In this document: one piece after another, positions 15,029 through 16,496 of the stretch
How positions within the stretch are numbered: the first letter of the stretch is position 1
Layout of the letters: each line of letters starts with the position of its first letter
Assembly (NCBI GenBank): GCA_038227745.1
Contig: JBBRPS010000125.1
Span: forward strand, 1-16,496
Source of the DNA: DASPXY01 sp038227745
Lineage (GTDB): Bacteria; Planctomycetota; Planctomycetia; Gemmatales; Gemmataceae
Direction: 5' to 3'
DNA: 16,496 nt
Translations under genes and position numbers: made by a program
The notes under the pieces: generated by a model
The model's input: only the letters and a program-made list of their open reading frames with translations
Databases searched by the model: none
Told to the model about the DNA's origin: nothing

Positions 15029-16496
15029 ATGAGAAAAGGCGTGCCCGTTTCGCCGGGGGTGGCCGTCGCCCGCGCGTACTGCGTGGACGAGGTGCTGGCC
15101 CGCCGCGAGCCGAATTACCTGGACGTCGCCGCCCTGTCCGACGAGGTCAGTCGGTTCGACAGCGCCTGCGCCGCCGCGGGCCGCGAACTCGACGCCATCG
15201 TCGCGCGCGTGCAGGAGCAGATCGGCAAGGAGGAGGCCTCGATCTTCCAGGCCCACCGTCTCCTTATTCGCGACCCAGCCCTGATCACCAAGGTCAAGTC
15301 GGCCATCCTCGACCGCCACGTCGATGCCCGCACCGCCCTGCACGAGGTCCTCGACGAGTACGCCGCCCTGTTCGCCCAGATCAAGGACGAGTACCTCAAG
15401 GAGCGCATGGCCGACCTGCGCGACGTCATCGGCCGGGTGATGGCGCAGCTGGCTTTGCAGGAAGGCCACCACACCATCGAGATGGACGAGCCGGTCGTCA
15501 TCGTGGCCACGGAAATTCTGCCGTCGCAGGCCCTGACGTTCGAGCGGCTCAAGGTGGCGGGCATCCTGACCGAGACGGGCGGCACGACGGGGCACGCCGC
15601 CATCCTGGCCCGGTCGCTGGGCATCCCTGCCGTCTCGGGGCTGCGCGACATCCTGCACGAACTCAAGACCGGCGACCTGGTGGCGCTGGACGGCCGCGAG
15701 GGCCACGTCTACCTCAAGCCCGGCCCCGAGGTCGAGACCGCCTACCGCAAGCTGCAGCGCGAGTACGTCGATCTGCGCGACCGCCTGATCGAGAACCGCG
15801 ACCAGGAGGCGCTGTCGGTGGACGGCGTGCGCGTCGAGCTGATGGCGAACGTCAACGGCCCGGCCGACGCCACGATGGCCACCCGCGTCGGCGCCGTCGG
15901 CGTCGGCCTGTACCGCACCGAGTACCTGTTCCTCACCCATCCGACGGTGCCGACCGAGGAGGAGCAGCTCGCCGCCTACCGGGCCGTCATCGAGGCGGCG
16001 CCGAACCGCACCGTCACCATCCGCACGCTCGACCTGGGCGGCGACAAGAACGTGCCGTACCTGGGCCAGGTGCGCGAGGCCAACCCGTTCATGGGCTGGC
16101 GCAGCATCCGCTTGAGCGCCGACTATCCGGAGTTCTTTCAGAGGCAGCTGCGCGCCATCCTGCGCGCCGCCCTGTTCGGCAAGGTGAGCCTGCTGTTCCC
16201 GATGGTGAGCACCCTGGAGGAGGTGCAGCGGCTGAAACGGGTGGTGAAGCGGACGCGGGCTGCCCTGCGGCGTGAGGGGTTGCCGTTCGGCGAAGACATG
16301 CCTTTGGGAGTGATGGTCGAGGTGCCGGCGGCGGCGGTGTGCATCGATCTGCTGTTGCCCGAGGTGGACTTCGTCAGCATCGGCTCGAACGACCTGATCC
16401 AGTACCTGATGGCGGCGGACCGCGACAACCCGAAGGTGGCGCACCTGTGCGAGCCGTTCAACCCCGCGGTGATGCGGGTGCTGGCGCACGTCGTCA
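15029..16496 (+). CDS. ptsI: PTS enzyme I (phosphoenolpyruvate-protein phosphotransferase), 3' truncated by the window
   Basis: Enzyme I takes phosphate from phosphoenolpyruvate onto a histidine and passes it to HPr, the first step of the sugar phosphotransferase system. The window holds 489 codons and ends before the stop. It opens with KGVPVSPGVAVARAY and carries the phospho-histidine His189 in GGTTGHAAILARSLGIPAV. The PEP-binding barrel shows Arg296 (GLYRTEYLF), Arg332 (TIRTLDLGGDKN), Glu431 (VMVEVPAAA) and Asn454-Asp455 (SIGSNDLIQY). These are the residue numbers of the E. coli enzyme, which supports the chosen start. The late active-site Cys (residue 502 in E. coli) lies beyond the edge. 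There is no N-terminal GAF domain, so it is EI rather than the nitrogen-type PtsP. No HPr gene precedes it; one may follow. Confidence 0.95.
   Translation, partial: MRKGVPVSPGVAVARAYCVDEVLARREPNYLDVAALSDEVSRFDSACAAAGRELDAIVARVQEQIGKEEASIFQAHRLLIRDPALITKVKSAILDRHVDARTALHEVLDEYAALFAQIKDEYLKERMADLRDVIGRVMAQLALQEGHHTIEMDEPVVIVATEILPSQALTFERLKVAGILTETGGTTGHAAILARSLGIPAVSGLRDILHELKTGDLVALDGREGHVYLKPGPEVETAYRKLQREYVDLRDRLIENRDQEALSVDGVRVELMANVNGPADATMATRVGAVGVGLYRTEYLFLTHPTVPTEEEQLAAYRAVIEAAPNRTVTIRTLDLGGDKNVPYLGQVREANPFMGWRSIRLSADYPEFFQRQLRAILRAALFGKVSLLFPMVSTLEEVQRLKRVVKRTRAALRREGLPFGEDMPLGVMVEVPAAAVCIDLLLPEVDFVSIGSNDLIQYLMAADRDNPKVAHLCEPFNPAVMRVLAHVV

Noticed and set aside
14872..16275. Plus-strand frame of 467 codons overlapping ptsI and the inverted repeat
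   Set aside because: The ptsI frame carries every enzyme I active-site residue at the expected position; this frame is a shadow starting inside the repeat.

Overview
The window is GC-rich, tightly packed bacterial chromosome. All nine genes lie on the plus strand and no gap exceeds 280 bases. The gene set and the recurring GTTTAGCC-ended palindromes between genes resemble planctomycetes of the Gemmata type. That assignment is an impression from style and content, not a proof. No tRNA, rRNA, CRISPR array, transposase or integrase is visible.

Bases 1-4018 hold translation and RNA-modification genes. fmt (initiator tRNA formylation) overlaps rsmB (16S rRNA m5C methylation) by ATGA, and miaB (tRNA ms2i6A synthesis) follows. 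A 60-base palindrome precedes fmt. A related hairpin sits between rsmB and miaB and supplies the rsmB stop codon. A larger nested element fills the miaB-glnE gap.

Bases 4218-9248 look regulatory. glnE encodes the bifunctional adenylyltransferase that controls glutamine synthetase. It is followed by a soluble PP2C-type phosphatase and a receiver-ANTAR protein, a type expected to act by RNA binding and antitermination. The gaps before the phosphatase gene, the ANTAR gene and glgX each hold a 16-base sequence with the GG-N10-GC spacing and TTGC box of a sigma-54 promoter. This suggests a nitrogen- or stress-linked regulon joining signalling to glycogen use.

Bases 9526-14831 encode a glycogen debranching enzyme (GlgX/TreX) and maltooligosyltrehalose synthase (TreY), the first two steps from glycogen to trehalose. 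The third enzyme, TreZ, is not in the window. A 41-bp perfect inverted repeat separates treY from ptsI, which encodes PTS enzyme I and runs off the right edge. A plausible vegetative promoter lies so close to the ptsI start that its mRNA may be nearly leaderless.

The observations most worth following are the three sigma-54-like sites, the palindrome family that touches coding sequence (the rsmB stop and a short in-frame insertion in GlnE), and the ANTAR regulator whose receiver lacks the usual Thr/Ser.
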